Source of the DNA: Codonopsis lanceolata
Lineage: Eukaryota > Streptophyta > Magnoliopsida > Asterales > Campanulaceae
Assembly (NCBI GenBank): GCA_013146195.2
Contig: CM028380.1
Coordinates: 85,252,049-85,316,048, forward strand
Direction: 5' to 3'
Length of the DNA stretch: 64,000 nucleotides
Part shown: positions 10,433 through 22,357 of the stretch, one piece after another
Numbering within the stretch: the stretch's first letter is position 1
How the letters are laid out: the number at the start of each line of letters is the position of its first letter
Program-made: the position numbers and the translations under genes
The notes under the pieces: generated by a model
Database searches by the model: none
The model's input: only the letters and a program-made list of their open reading frames with translations
What the model was told of the DNA's origin: nothing

Positions 10433-11638
10433 TTATCGATGTCTTATTTTAAATTTATTTCCTTGCAAGTGGACAGGACTATTGTAGAATAGTTTTGGGA
10501 AGCAAGGGTCGAACCACAGAGATTTGGATTTGATTATAGTAAATTTAACTAATCTATTAAAATAAAGCAATTAATAACTAATAGGATTTTTGGTTTTTAT
10601 AAATTAAATTAACTAAAAAGCAATAAAATAATTTAACTAACAAAGCATATAAATATGAGATAAATCAAAGATTTGTAAATTGACTAGGAATTAGGATTCA
10701 CTTGTATCTAATCCATTGTTTATTTAAATAAAGTATCATTCAATACATTGGGTTCGTTCACAAAAGATAGATATAGACTGTTGAACAATTGGTTCAGCCT
10801 CCATCCCCGCAAAATTCATCCATTTTATATCCTAAGCACAAGAACATGTAATCTAGCTGTCACCTAGATTATGATCTATCTGCCACCTAGATCATGTATG
10901 AACCTGGTCCTAACTTATCACTCTCATGCATCGATAGGTCCAATTTATTGTGATGGTGAGCCAGTGTACGACATATGCACATTGGTCATGCAGTTATCCG
11001 CACCTCTAGGCCTTTATTATTTGCGATTACATTCATTTGTTCAAAGCAAAATAATAGAGGGATTGATAATCACCACAATCAACAAGAATTAAATGAATAA
11101 GAATTAATATAAAACAATAGATTCGATACAAGTTACCTCCAATTCCTAGATTATGGAATTAATTCTCCATAATTGAAAATACAAAACCTTGAACAATTCT
11201 TGGAGAATCTTTCTTCATAGACAAAGAAAAATAAAATAGAACTTCTCTCCCTCTTTTTCCTAACTAAAAGGATCTATTTATACCTAATTAATCCTACAAC
11301 GAAGAGGAAAAGGAGATACAATATAATTAAAACACTAAAAATAGTCAAAGTAGGACTTTCACGTTTCCCAAGGCAATTGTATGTCTCAAAGTAGGCGGCT
11401 GATTTTGTGGATAAAAATCTGATTTTCAGCTTTTTCACTTCAAGTTTCCAGCTTTTGCAGTTTGGTCCCTGAAGTTCTTCAATTCAGTATAAAATGCCTA
11501 AATTTTGCACAATTAATCCAAAAGTCCCTGAAACTATAAAATAACACTAAAACATATATTAGACAACAAAAACCTCGAGAAATAACATAATTTAAGCCAA
11601 AATAATACCAAATAACTGCGTATAAAATACAGTCATCA
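10433..11638 (-). repeat. 5' LTR of the non-autonomous element
   Basis: On the element strand it runs from 11638 to 10433. It starts TGATGACTG; its far end reads TTATCGAT on the + strand, where the other copy has TGATCGAT, so one terminal base is mutated. It is followed two to six bases later by the primer binding site. The short open frame around 10871-11092 is LTR sequence and not a gene. Confidence 0.92.
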
Positions 11639-12000
11639 ACCGGGTTTTGACCCAAAGGACATAACATCCTCGTTGTTTGTAGTTTAGGTTTTGGCCTGAA
11701 CTACGTTTGGTCTGATTTCCTTTATTAAGGAATACGTAGGCAGCCTACACTAGTAGGTCCGACCATAAGAGCACTTCAAATTCATATCTGCTTAGAAACT
11801 ACGATAACTAGTTATGACTGACTAAATATGTCTAGGTTATGGAGTTTGGATAGCATGATAAACTGGTGCATTATAACTGCCACCTGTTGCATTTCTCTCC
11901 CATTTTAATTGAACAAAATTGGAGAGTCTATTGTTTATCAACGATGGTCGTCTACTCAGTAAGCCTTGGGTTACCCGTAGACCCCATCGTTGAGGGGCTC
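11639..12000 (+). other. 3' untranslated end of element A with polypurine tract
   Basis: This resumes element A after the nested insertion; the first five bases are the second copy of ACCGG. A segment around 11690-11745 (AACTACG, then GGAATACGTAGGCAGCC) is of the kind found near the 3' end of Tat/Ogre-type elements. The tract TGAGGGGC at 11991-11998 sits two bases before the LTR start TGTAGACACCC, so this LTR is the 3' LTR of a + strand element. Confidence 0.7.
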
Positions 12001-12348
12001 TGTAGACACCCTAATTTCGTACCCATGATATGTGACTCTGACATGTGATATCAAGAACTGTTCAAATTTAACAAATGTCAAGTTACAGGAGTCGAAAATG
12101 CGAAAGGCAAAGCAGGATGCGCAAAACAGTGAATTGCGAGGGGTGAAAGTGCTGAAAATGAAACTCAAATAGTAACATGGCGCGGCCTAAACGGTGATTG
12201 GGCGCCGCCATGCAATGGTGTTGTCGGCGCCAAGGTCCCTATAGTAGCACTCTCTGTTAACGCATTGTACAAGTCAGGAAGGCTGGTGTATGCGTAATTG
12301 CAGCGGGCTGAGGGAATTTATAATTCCCGATGAATCCCTCCTTCCTAC

Positions 12349-12356
12349 TATAAATA
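12349..12356 (+). promoter_or_regulatory. TATA box of the A-family LTR
   Basis: TATAAATA, followed by a transcription-start-like region and a GAAATTCTCAGCG leader. The homologous B LTR has the matching box on the minus strand at 30234-30227, in the same relative place. Confidence 0.6.
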
Positions 12357-12553
12357 GGAGTGTTGGGCTCCCCCTTTCAGTGCACAATTCCATCGCAAAG
12401 AAACGCTGTGAAATTCTCAGCGTTCCTTCGACGCCGAGTTTCAGTTAGAGGTGTGAGATAGGTGTGTGTAGCCCACCAAAGCTTCCAAACCCCGTCCAAA
12501 CTCCGCCGAAACACAAATCCACCGCTTATAAGTGATCCCTAGCCTTTTAGTTA

Positions 12554-15500
12554 TGTGAGAACCCAAACCCTACTTGTGTAACATGTCTTTTATACTTGAT
12601 TAATATGTTCATTATGTGCCTTAACATGTTTTAGAGTCCATATTGTTCATACCATGCTCGCATTAGGTCAACCATGATCGTAGTTGCTTGTATAACTTCT
12701 ATACGTTGCATGCTTTGTTATAACTGCTTCGTGTATCATCTTAGTACTTAACTAAGTCCTACTAGAGCCTTAGTACCTTTATAACATGCTTAACGATGCC
12801 TTAACATGTTAGAAACTTTATTTTGTTCATGTCATGCTTGCATTAGCGTTGTTACGTTCATAGTCGCTTGAATGCCTTCTATGTGTTTCATACCTTGCCG
12901 CTGTGCTTTGATTGTTCACCTTAGCATGTTAGAACTTAACCAAGTCTTGTTGGAGTGCTATTACCTTGCATATATGACTTATAACATTCATCTTGATCAT
13001 AGTAGGCTTGGTTGAGAGTTTAGAAGCATTGTTGTTTCGTTTGAGTCTTAGGGTTTCTCGGGATTGCCTTCGTTGCTTGTATTCTTTGTGTTTTCAACTT
13101 GAGAGAAGTTCATTTGATTTATAGACCAAGTGTACTAGTATTTATCATGCTTGCACAATCATTGTTCATAGACTTGTTGCATTTGGTAATAAGATGACCA
13201 ATTTATTCCTTCACATATCAGTCATGTTTTTGGGTAAAATTCGGGAAAATTCTGGTACCAATCTACTAAAGATAATTTTCTAAAACCTTAGTATGTTTTA
13301 TCTTTATATGTTAGGATACTTCCTGTAAAATTTGGTAATTTTCCAAGGTGTCTAAGTACATCAATTAGGTCTTGACTTACGGCTGTGCCAGAATTCTGTT
13401 TTCAAGGATTCAGCTACTGTACTTGAACTTGTAATGACCTTATGTTGATGAATATTAGTCCAAACGGAGTAATTTAAAAGTCTAAAATATATTTTAAACA
13501 GTCTAGTTTCAGACAAAGAAAGAATCACCTCATTTGGAGGTGTGAGGGATTAATGGTGGAATTTACAAGTTTGCTGGTCAAAAACAAGAAAATGAGTTTT
13601 GGGCTGTGAACAGTCCATGCGCTAGCATGCTCCATAAGTTATACGACCGCATCATGCCAGAATCACATCTATGGGATTTTTCCATGCAATCTGAATTGTG
13701 AGCAATTAACCCATTGAACCCCCATCCTAATTGACCCTAAACCATCTTATTAGACCCTAAATGAGTTGGATTAACACTAACCTCAATCATCCTCCACTTG
13801 ACAAGTGGATTTCCATGCCTTCTCCTTGTGACATGTGGAGTTCCACTCACAATTGCATGCCACATATAAACCTCCCAATTTGTGACCAGCCACTAAACCC
13901 ACCATATATGAATATTTCTTCTCTCTCTTCCCAAGCTTTTGTGTGTGAATGGTGAGGGGAGATTAGTGTGTGTTTCTTCCATATCATGAGCTCCCGACCT
14001 CCGATTGCCAAACCGAGACCACCAAAGTGAAGCTATCGACGAGGAGCACAATTCCATCTGATTAGTTTGTGCTCATTCCATCTTTTTCTTTGGTGTAAGG
14101 TAAGCTATTGATTCCCCTTAGGATGTATGCTAGAAATGCCATGTCCCCCTCTTCTTATGATTCCCATGCTACTACCATGTCCATGCCATGTTTGATGATG
14201 ATTTGAGTTTTTGAGATTTTTGAATGATATGTTCATCTTGTTGATTTAGTCATATGCCTAGAATTAAAACTGTTCTATGCCTCCTTAGAAATAACTATTG
14301 TTCTTGGACTAATGACTTTTGATAACTCTTAGAGATTGTGATTTTAGGATCCCATAAACTATGAATTGTTCATCCTATTGACTTGGTCCTATGCCTATAA
14401 TTAAAAGTGTTCTATGCCTCCTTAGGAATAACTATTGTTCTTGGACCATTGACATTTAATAACTTTTAGAAATAATGATTCTAAGGTTCCATGAATTATG
14501 AATTAATGATAATTCTTGACTATGGTTGTTAAGTGGATTAATGGCCTAGTCTATCCTATACGAGAACTTAGAAAAGGGTTTAGAATGCATTTAGCATTTA
14601 AACTCTATTGGATGAATTTATAGAGGCTACTCAACGGAGTCAAATTTAATGAGCCATTGAACAATACCGGCTCAATGATCAATCCCTACGACGTTCTAAA
14701 TACATTTCACTAAGAATGATAATTCTAGACTCTTGAATTGGATTGATTACCATGCTTGATTTAAATGTCATATAATAGAATACATATTTGACATGTTTGA
14801 GTTCGCTCTTGTCAAACTCAATCCTACTTGATTATTGATGAGAATAATTACTTGTCATGAACGAGATCGCTCTTGTCGACCTCGTTCACTACTTGAGAAT
14901 TTGTTAAGTAAACACTACTTGGCATTTGCATGAGTCCAGCTGGCATACCCGTATTTGTTCACACACGCCTCCACTGTGGCCACAGTGGGGAAGTAGCTCC
15001 CTTGTTGTAACCATTAGAGCATCATTGGTGTGTCTATCCCGAGCATCTCCTCGGAAGGTCGATGTACTTACACACATCTGACACCTCACATTCCAGATAA
15101 CGCTTGTATGCAGGAACTATGTAGCGGCCCGGCTCTCCATATATCCTTATCCTATGTGATTTAATTATAAGCACCTATGTGAAACAATGTGCGTTTTGGA
15201 TATATGTTCTATATGCTTATGTGACGATATCTTGCCTTGTATGTTGCATATTGCCATGACATGCATAATTGATAGCTTACAATTCTTTATGACTTACCCA
15301 CTCCCCTTTTACTGCTTTAGATCTTAGCAAAGCAGGTCCTTCTCGTTGAGGCTTGAGGTGTTCGCGTTCCCTTGTTCCTCTTTTGGTCCACCGTTGCAAT
15401 TTGAAGAGGTGGTTTAGATGTCCTCTTCCTTTCTTTTGTTATTTGCAAGGACGACGGGTTTTAAAGCAAGTCATTTACACTATGCTTGGGAATGTGCTAG

Positions 15501-15918
15501 AACTTGTACTTGTTTATTTTAGTTAACTACTTGTAGTATTTTCACTTGTAGTACTTGTAATCCCTTTAATGCCAGCAATGTGTAAGCCGAGCTTTGGTTA
15601 TCATGTTTAGTAGTTCACTACGTATAAGTCTTCCGCTGAGCATCCCTAGCTCTTATTTAATTCTTGTCCATAAACTGTTAGCTTGGGTTCCGGCATGTAG
15701 TATCGCCGATGACTTGGTTTAATTGCTTAACTATTATATCAGGTTTGAAAAGTTTTAAAAATACCGGCCTTTTGGTGCCGAGGCGTGTTACGTCTCTAAA
15801 GTTGTGTCGCATCGTTTTCTTAAATTGAGTCCTTGCTTGTTTATGTGTTTACTTGTTTCTCTCCTAATTGGGCGGTCCGACCCGCGGTTCCGCCTCGGGC
15901 CCGGGTCGGGTCTCCATA
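12554..15918 (+). repeat. 5' LTR of Tekay element 1
   Basis: About 3365 bp. A TATA-like TATAAA is at 13865-13870, followed by a CT-rich leader. A GC-richer patch with short inverted repeats lies just upstream (13610-13680). The short minus-strand open frame at 14904-15089 recurs in the other LTR copy and is not a gene. Confidence 0.93.
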
Positions 15919-17357
15919 GTTGGTATCAGAGCTTGTTTATAGGTTAGCTATCGGCCAGGATAGGTTCCATGGCCTAGTTGGGTTAGTTCTTGTGTGAATC
16001 ATGACGTTGAGTGTTTTGTTTCGTGCCTTATTGGCAGATTCTTCGTGAATGAATATGACTTAGTGTTCTAAGTTCATTGTAATCTAGATTCTCGTGAGTA
16101 CAGTGTTCGTGTCAAGGAATATTACATTTCTCCCATTTTACTTTCAAGGCGCAGTTATACCAAGAGTAGGTGTTATGCTACTATAGATCCATTGTTTCCT
16201 TGCTCCGTTACTTGGAATCATAGAAATCAGTTTGTCAGTCCCAAGAGTGATCGTCGTGGAATTCACTACAACCAAGATTTGTTGTACGAGTTTTGAGAGC
16301 GGAATGGCTTAGCCTCCTGTAGTACTTATTAATATTTCATAATTGCTATATGAATACTTGTACCCATTATAGTTCATGATCATGTGTTCAAGTCTTGCTT
16401 GCTTGGAGGAAACTTGAGTACTTGCTTCCCGATATTAAATTTAGTTAAGGAGATTATCCCAACTAATGAAAATTTTTCATTCATGGTCTGTTAAAATTTG
16501 TGATAAGCCAAGAGTTAATCACGTGCCACATGCTCGAAATTGTTTCCAGCCTATACGTGTTTTCATGTTAAAGGATTAGTAGTGTATTTGTGGGTTAACA
16601 TATTCTACCTATTGATTTTGAATTTTTGTTCTTGCCTTATTGTTAACCTAATATAGTAGGAAAGTATTAGCTTTGGGTATTGTGTTGTGCCTACCATTGA
16701 CTAGCTTTATTGTCGACCGTATACGGGTTGAATTATAATGATTAAGAATATACTAGTAAGTAATCTTATGCTATATGTTAATGTCTGTGATTTCGTTCAT
16801 GTTTAACATCGTGATGTTCCATGCCTACCATTGATAAGGGGTTAAAAGTGTGATTAATAACATACGTGAATTTTCTTGAACTTGGATATCGAAAACTACT
16901 TAGTAGATTCATTGAAATGAGCTAAATAATATTAGACCACCTAACCTTGCATGAATGTGTATATGTTTGATAATAACACGATTATTACATACTTGTTATA
17001 CTTGCATAGTAGAGTTAAAATACTATGTTTCATGGCGTTTGTACCCTATATATATGTATACATGCTTATTTGAGACCAAATTGAAGGATGCCTGTTTTTG
17101 AATCACAAACACCTTGCATCCTATACGACGAAAGCTTTTGGAGTCATTTTAGAGAATCTCTGACTTGGTTATCAAGAGGTCTTCGTCGGAGTACTAGAAT
17201 GGTTTAAATTAGTGTTTAAATTAACTGAACTCGTTACCAAAATGGAATATAACAAGAAATGGTGCATTATTATACTTGTACAAATATGTGCATTTTGTAT
17301 ATGAAATTTTTATAAGTGTAATTATGAGATTTCCATAATAAGATAGTTACATCTGAC
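15919..17357 (+). other. Primer site and leader of Tekay element 1, no gag
   Basis: TGGTATCAGAGC (15921-15932) matches the initiator tRNA-Met primer site used by Tekay/Del elements and lies two bases after the LTR. The next 1.4 kb, where gag should be, is AT-rich with no open frame or CCHC motif that I can find. Gag is deleted or decayed beyond recognition. Confidence 0.75.
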
Positions 17358-18257
17358 ATGCCTGGTATACCCGAGTTTGTGTTTATTAGTGATCATGCCA
17401 TGAATAATATACATGTTATTTCTACTTTGCTGGCTAGAAAACTTTTAACGCAAGGTTGTACTTGTTCTCTCACTTATGTACTTGAGACTAGCATGCCTAC
17501 TTCTATATTATAAGAAGTTCTAGTTTTTCATGAAGTTATGGTAATTAATGAATTTCCGGATGTTTTTCGACTGAGTATGCATTATCTCCCAACCGAGAGT
17601 TAGAGTTTTGCATTGAGATATTGCCAGGAAACTTCGCCTATTTCTAGAGCACCTTATAGAATGGCTCCAACTGAGTTGAGAGAGTTGCATGAACTTCTTG
17701 ATAGGGAGTTTATTAGACCGAGTGTATCTCCGTGGGATACACCAGTGTTATTTGTAAATAAGAAATATGATACTTCACATTTATGCATTGTCTGCCGCCA
17801 TTTAAACCAATTGATTATAAAGAATAATTATCCTTTACCGCATATTGATGATCTCTTTGATCAACTTCATGGACCAGTTGTATATTTCAAGCTTGACATG
17901 CATAGTGGTTACCATCAGTTATGAGTTCGATAGGAAGATATTCCAAAGACAACTTTTCCTTCATGACATGACCTTTATAAGTTCGTTGTGATGCCGTTTG
18001 AGTTGGCAAACGCGCCTACAGTTTTCATGGATTTAAAGAATCAAGTATCCTATAATTATTTGGAGTGATTTGTCGTAGTTTTCAATGAGGATATTCTTGT
18101 GTACTCAAAGTCATGAGAAGAACATGCAGATCGTTTGAGAGTGGTTCTTTCTGTTTTGTGTGAGAAACAACTTTTTACTAAATTTAGCAAGTATGCATTT
18201 TTGCTCGAAAAGTCTTTTCATGGGAACGTAGTTTCTAGTACTGGTATTTACTTGGAT
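17358..18257 (+). pseudogene. Tekay 1 protease-RT linker and reverse transcriptase remnant
   Basis: Frame fragments give the protease-RT linker (ISTLLARKLLTQGC), then NEFPDVF, then RT: PYRMAPTELRELHELLDREF, PWDTPVLFVNKK, YPLPHIDDLFDQL and FKLDMHSGYHQL (17613-17924). After a stop at 17922-17924 the RT continues as MPFELANAPTVF. The catalytic box, normally FIDD or YVDD, reads FNED at 18081-18092. Several stops interrupt it. It ends at IYLDP, where it is joined abruptly to integrase. Confidence 0.85.
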
Positions 18258-18962
18258 CCATTGACTTCAAGGGAACTTGAGATTTACATTTACCATTGGA
18301 AGAGTTTAATTATAATAACAGTTATCAGTCTAGTATTGAGATGGCACCATATGAGGCTTTATATGGGCGTAAGTGTCGTTCACCGATTTGCTGGGATGAA
18401 GTTGGTGAAGCAAAGCTATGGGGTTCAAAAATGGTACAACAATCAGCTGAAAGTGAAACTTATCATAGACAGATTGCTTACAGCTCAAAGTAGACAGAAA
18501 AGCTATGCAGACAACTGGAGACGTGACTTAGAATTTCAGGTTGGTGATTATGTATTCTTGAAAGTATCGCCCCGGCGCGGTACTAAACGATTTGGGAAGA
18601 AAGATAAGCTTTCACCTAGATTTATTGGACCATTCGAGTTCCTAGAGAGGATTGGATCTTTGGCGTATCGGTTAACATTGCCACCTTCTGTATCGGATGT
18701 TCATGATGTCTTCCATGTCACGATGCTACGCAAGTACTTGAAGGATGAATCACATGTCCTTACTTATGATGAGATTACTATTGTACCTAACCTTTCTTAT
18801 GATGAGAAGCCGGTGAGGATTCTTGATACGAAGGAACAAGTCTTGAGAACGAAGAGGGTATCGTTGGTCAAAGTCTTGTGGAAGAACCATAACATTGCGG
18901 AAACTACTTAGGAAACCGAGCTTGATATGAGAGAGAGATACCTTTCCCTATTCGATGATTCC
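18258..18962 (+). pseudogene. Tekay 1 integrase C-terminus and chromodomain remnant
   Basis: Starts inside the integrase core at a YNNSYQSSIEMAPYEALYG segment in one frame (18296-18493), then shifts frame to KSYADNWRRDLEFQVGDYVF, KLSPRFIGPFEFLERIG and VFHVTMLRKYL. The end (VRILDTKEQVLRTK, VKVLWKNHN, MRERYLSLF) is a chromodomain of the chromovirus type. A stop at 18909-18911 lies within it. RNase H and the first two integrase catalytic Asp residues are deleted. A polypurine tract (TAGTGGGGGAGGA, 18991-19003) follows. Confidence 0.85.
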
Positions 18963-19003
18963 GGTATGAATTTAGGGACTAAATTCCTTTTAGTGGGGGA
19001 GGA

Positions 19004-22000
19004 TGTGAGAACCCAAATCCTACTTGTGTAACATGTCTTTTATACTTGATTAATATGTTCATTATGTGCCTTAACATGTTTAAGAGTCCATATTGTTCAT
19101 ACCATGCTCGCATTAGGTCAACCATGATCGTAGTTGCTTGTATAACTTCTATACGTTGCATGCTTTGTTATAACTGCTTCGTGTATCATCTTAGTACTTA
19201 ACTAAGTCCTACTAGAGCCTTAGTACCTTTATACCATGCTTAACGATGCCTTAACATGTTAGAAACTTTATTTTGTTCATGTCATGCTTGCATTAGCGTT
19301 GTTACGTTCATAGTCGCTTGAATGTCTTCTATGTGTTGCATACCTTGCCGTTGTGCTTTGATTGTTCACCTTAGCATGTTAGAACTTAACCAAGTCTTTT
19401 TGGATTGCTATTACCTTGCATATATGACTTATAACATTCATCTTGATCATAGTAGGCTTGGTTGAGAGTTTAGAAGCATTGTTGCTTCGTTTGAGTCTTA
19501 GGGTTTCTCGGGATTGCCTTCGTTGCTTGTATTCTTTGTGTTTTCAACTTGCGAGAAGTTCATTTGAGTTATAGACCAAGTGTACTAGTATTTATCATGC
19601 TTGCACAATCATTGTTCATAGACTTGTTGCATTTGGTAATAAGATGACCAATTTATTCCTTCACAGATCAGTCATGTTTTTGGGTAAACTTCAGGAAAAG
19701 TCTGGTACCAATCTACTAAAGAGAATTTTCTAACTCCTAAGTATGTTTTATATTTATATGTTAGGATACTCCCTGTAAAATTTGGTAATTTTCCAAGGTG
19801 TGTAAGTACCTCAATTATGTCTTGACTTAGGGCTATGCCAGAATTCTGTTTTCAAGAATTCAACTTCTGTACTTGAACTTGTAATGACCATATGTTGATG
19901 AATATAAGTCCAAACGGAGTAATTTAAAAGTCTAAAATATATTTTAAATAGTCTAGTTTCAGACAAAGAAAGAATCACCTCATTTGGAGGTGTGAGGGAT
20001 TAATGGTGGAATTTACAAGTTTGCTGGTCAAAAACAAGAAAATGAGATTTGGGCTGTGAACAGTCCATGCGCTAGCATGATCCATAAGTTATGCGACCAC
20101 ATCATGCCAGAATCACATCTACGGGATTTTTCCATGCAATCTGAATTGTGAGCAATTAACCCATTGAACCCCCATCCTAATTGACCCTAAACCATCTTAT
20201 TAGACCCTAAATGAGTTGGATTAACACTAACCTCAATCATCCTCCACTTGACAAGTGGATTTCCATGCCTTCTCCTTGAGACATGTGGAGTTCCACTCAC
20301 AATTGCATGCCACATATAAACCTCCCAATTTGTGACCAGCCACTAAACCCACCATATATGAATATTTCTTCTCTCTCTTCCCAAGCTTTTGTGTGTGAAT
20401 GGTGAGGGGAGATTAGTGTGTGTTTCTTCCATATCTTGAGCTCCCGACCTCCGATTGCCAAACCGAGACCACCAAAGTGAAGCTATCGACGAGGAGCACA
20501 ATTCCATCCGATTAGTTTGTGTTCATTCCATCTTTTTCTTTGGTGTAAGGTAAGCTATTGATTCCCCTTAGGATGTATGCTAGAAATGCCATGTCCCCCT
20601 CTTCTTATGATTCCCATGCTACTACCATGTCCATGCCATGTTTGATGATGATTTGAGTTTATGAGATTTTTGAATGATATGTTCATCTTGTTGATTTAGT
20701 CCTATGCCTAGAATTAAAAGTGTTTTATGCCTCCTTAGAAATAACTATTGTTCTTGGACTAATGACTTTTGACAACTCTTAGAGATTGTGATTTTAGGAT
20801 CCCAAAACAATGAATTGTTCATCCTATTGACTTGGTCTTATGCCTAGAATTAAAAGTGTTCTATGCCTCCTTAGGAATAACTATTGTTCTTGGACCATTG
20901 ACATTTAATAACTTTTAGAAATAATGATTCTAAGGTTCCATGAATTATGAATTAATGATAATTCTTGACTATGGTTGTTAAGTGGATTAATGGCCTAGTC
21001 TATCCTATACGAGAACTTAGAAAAGGGTTTAGAATGCATTTAGCATTTAAACTCAATTGGATGAATTTATAGAGACGACTCAACGGAGTCAAATTTAATG
21101 AGCCATTGAACAATACCGGCTCAATGATCAATCCCTACGACATTCTAAATACATTTCACTAAGAATGATAATTCTAGACTCTTGAATTGGATTGATTACC
21201 ATGCTTGATTTTAATGTCATATAATAGAATACCTATTTGACATGTTTGAGTTCGCTCTTGTCGAACACAATCCTACTTGATTATTGATGAGTATAATTAC
21301 TTGTCAGGAACGAGATCGCTCTTGTCGACCTCGTTCACTACTTGAGAATTTGTTAAGCAAACACTACTTGGCATTTGCATGAGTCCAGCTGGCATACCCG
21401 TCTTTGTTTACACACGCCTCCACTGTGGCCACATTGGGGAAGTAGCTCCCTTACTGTAACCATTAAAGCATCATTGGTGTGTCTATCCCGAGCATCTCCT
21501 CGGAAGGTCGATGTACTTACACACATCTGACACCTCACATTCCAGATAACGCTTGTATGCAGGAACTACGTAGCGGCCCGGCTCTCCATATATCCTTATC
21601 CTATGTGATTTAATTATAAGCACCTATGTGAAACATTGTGCATTTTGGATATATGTTCTATATGCTTATGTGACGATATCTTGCCTTGTATGTTGCATAT
21701 TGCCATGACATGCATGATTGATAGCTTACAAGTCTTTATGACTTACCCATTCCCCTTTTACTGCTTTAGATCTTAGCAAAGCAGGTCCTTCTCGTTGAGG
21801 CTTGCGTTCCCTTGTTCCTCTTTTGGTCCACTGTTGCAGTTTGAAGAGGTGGTTTAGATGTCCTCTTCCTTTCTTTTGTTATTTGCAAGGACGACGGGTT
21901 TTAAAGCAAGTCATTTACACTATGCTTGGGAATGTGCTAGAACTTGTACTTGTTTATTTAGTTAACTACTTGTAGTATTTTCACTTGTAGTACTTGTAAT

Positions 22001-22357
22001 CCCTTTAATGCCAGCAATGTGTAAGCCGAGCTTTGGTTATCATGTTTAGTAGTTCACTACGTATAAGTCTTCCGCTGAGCATCCTTTGCTCTTATTTAAT
22101 TCTTGTCCATAAACTGTTAGCTTGGGTTCCGGCATGTAGTGTCACCGATGACTTGGTTTAATTGCTTAACTGTTATATCAGGTTTGAAAAGTTTTTAAAA
22201 TACCGGCCTTTTGGTGCCGAGGCGTGTTACGTCTCTAATGTTGCGTCACGTCGTTTTCTTAAATTGAGTCCTTGCTTGTTTATGTGTTTACTTGTTTCCC
22301 TCCTAATTGGAGGGTCTGACCCGCGGTTCCACCTCGGGCCCGGGTCGGGTCGCCACA
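19004..22357 (+). repeat. 3' LTR of Tekay element 1
   Basis: About 3354 bp, closely matching 12554-15918 throughout with scattered substitutions and a small deletion near 21800. It ends GGGTCGCCACA, followed by the TSD AGTTA. Confidence 0.93.

Larger units (their letters stand above)
4172..11638 (-). mobile_element. Non-autonomous LTR retrotransposon (about 7.5 kb), TSD ACCGG
   Basis: Two direct LTRs of about 1.2 kb (4172-5376 and 10433-11638) begin TGAT and end ATCA. The 5-bp duplication ACCGG is exact on both sides (4167-4171, 11639-11643). On the minus strand, order is 5' LTR, tRNA-Asp primer site, one ORF (10216-9107), about 3.7 kb without recognisable gene, polypurine tract, 3' LTR. No RT, RNase H, integrase or protease motif is visible in any frame, so it must depend on proteins from elsewhere. 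The tRNA-Asp site recalls Athila-type elements, but lineage is uncertain. The LTRs differ at only about 20 positions by eye, suggesting recent insertion. A related solo LTR lies at 25723-27028. Confidence 0.9.
12554..22357 (+). mobile_element. Tekay-type chromovirus, internally deleted, TSD AGTTA
   Basis: Long LTRs (12554-15918 and 19004-22357) start TGTGAGAACCC; the second ends GCCACA and the first GCCATA-like (one change). AGTTA flanks both ends exactly (12549-12553, 22358-22362). A tRNA-Met primer site follows the first LTR. The interior is only about 3.1 kb. It keeps a protease-RT linker, part of RT and the integrase C-terminus with chromodomain, but gag, RNase H and most of integrase are missing. 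The LTRs differ only at scattered positions, so insertion is recent although the coding part is dead. Confidence 0.92.

Noticed and set aside
14904..15089. 61-codon minus frame, also at 21353-21538
   Set aside because: Its two copies exist only because the LTR is duplicated; no protein family recognised.
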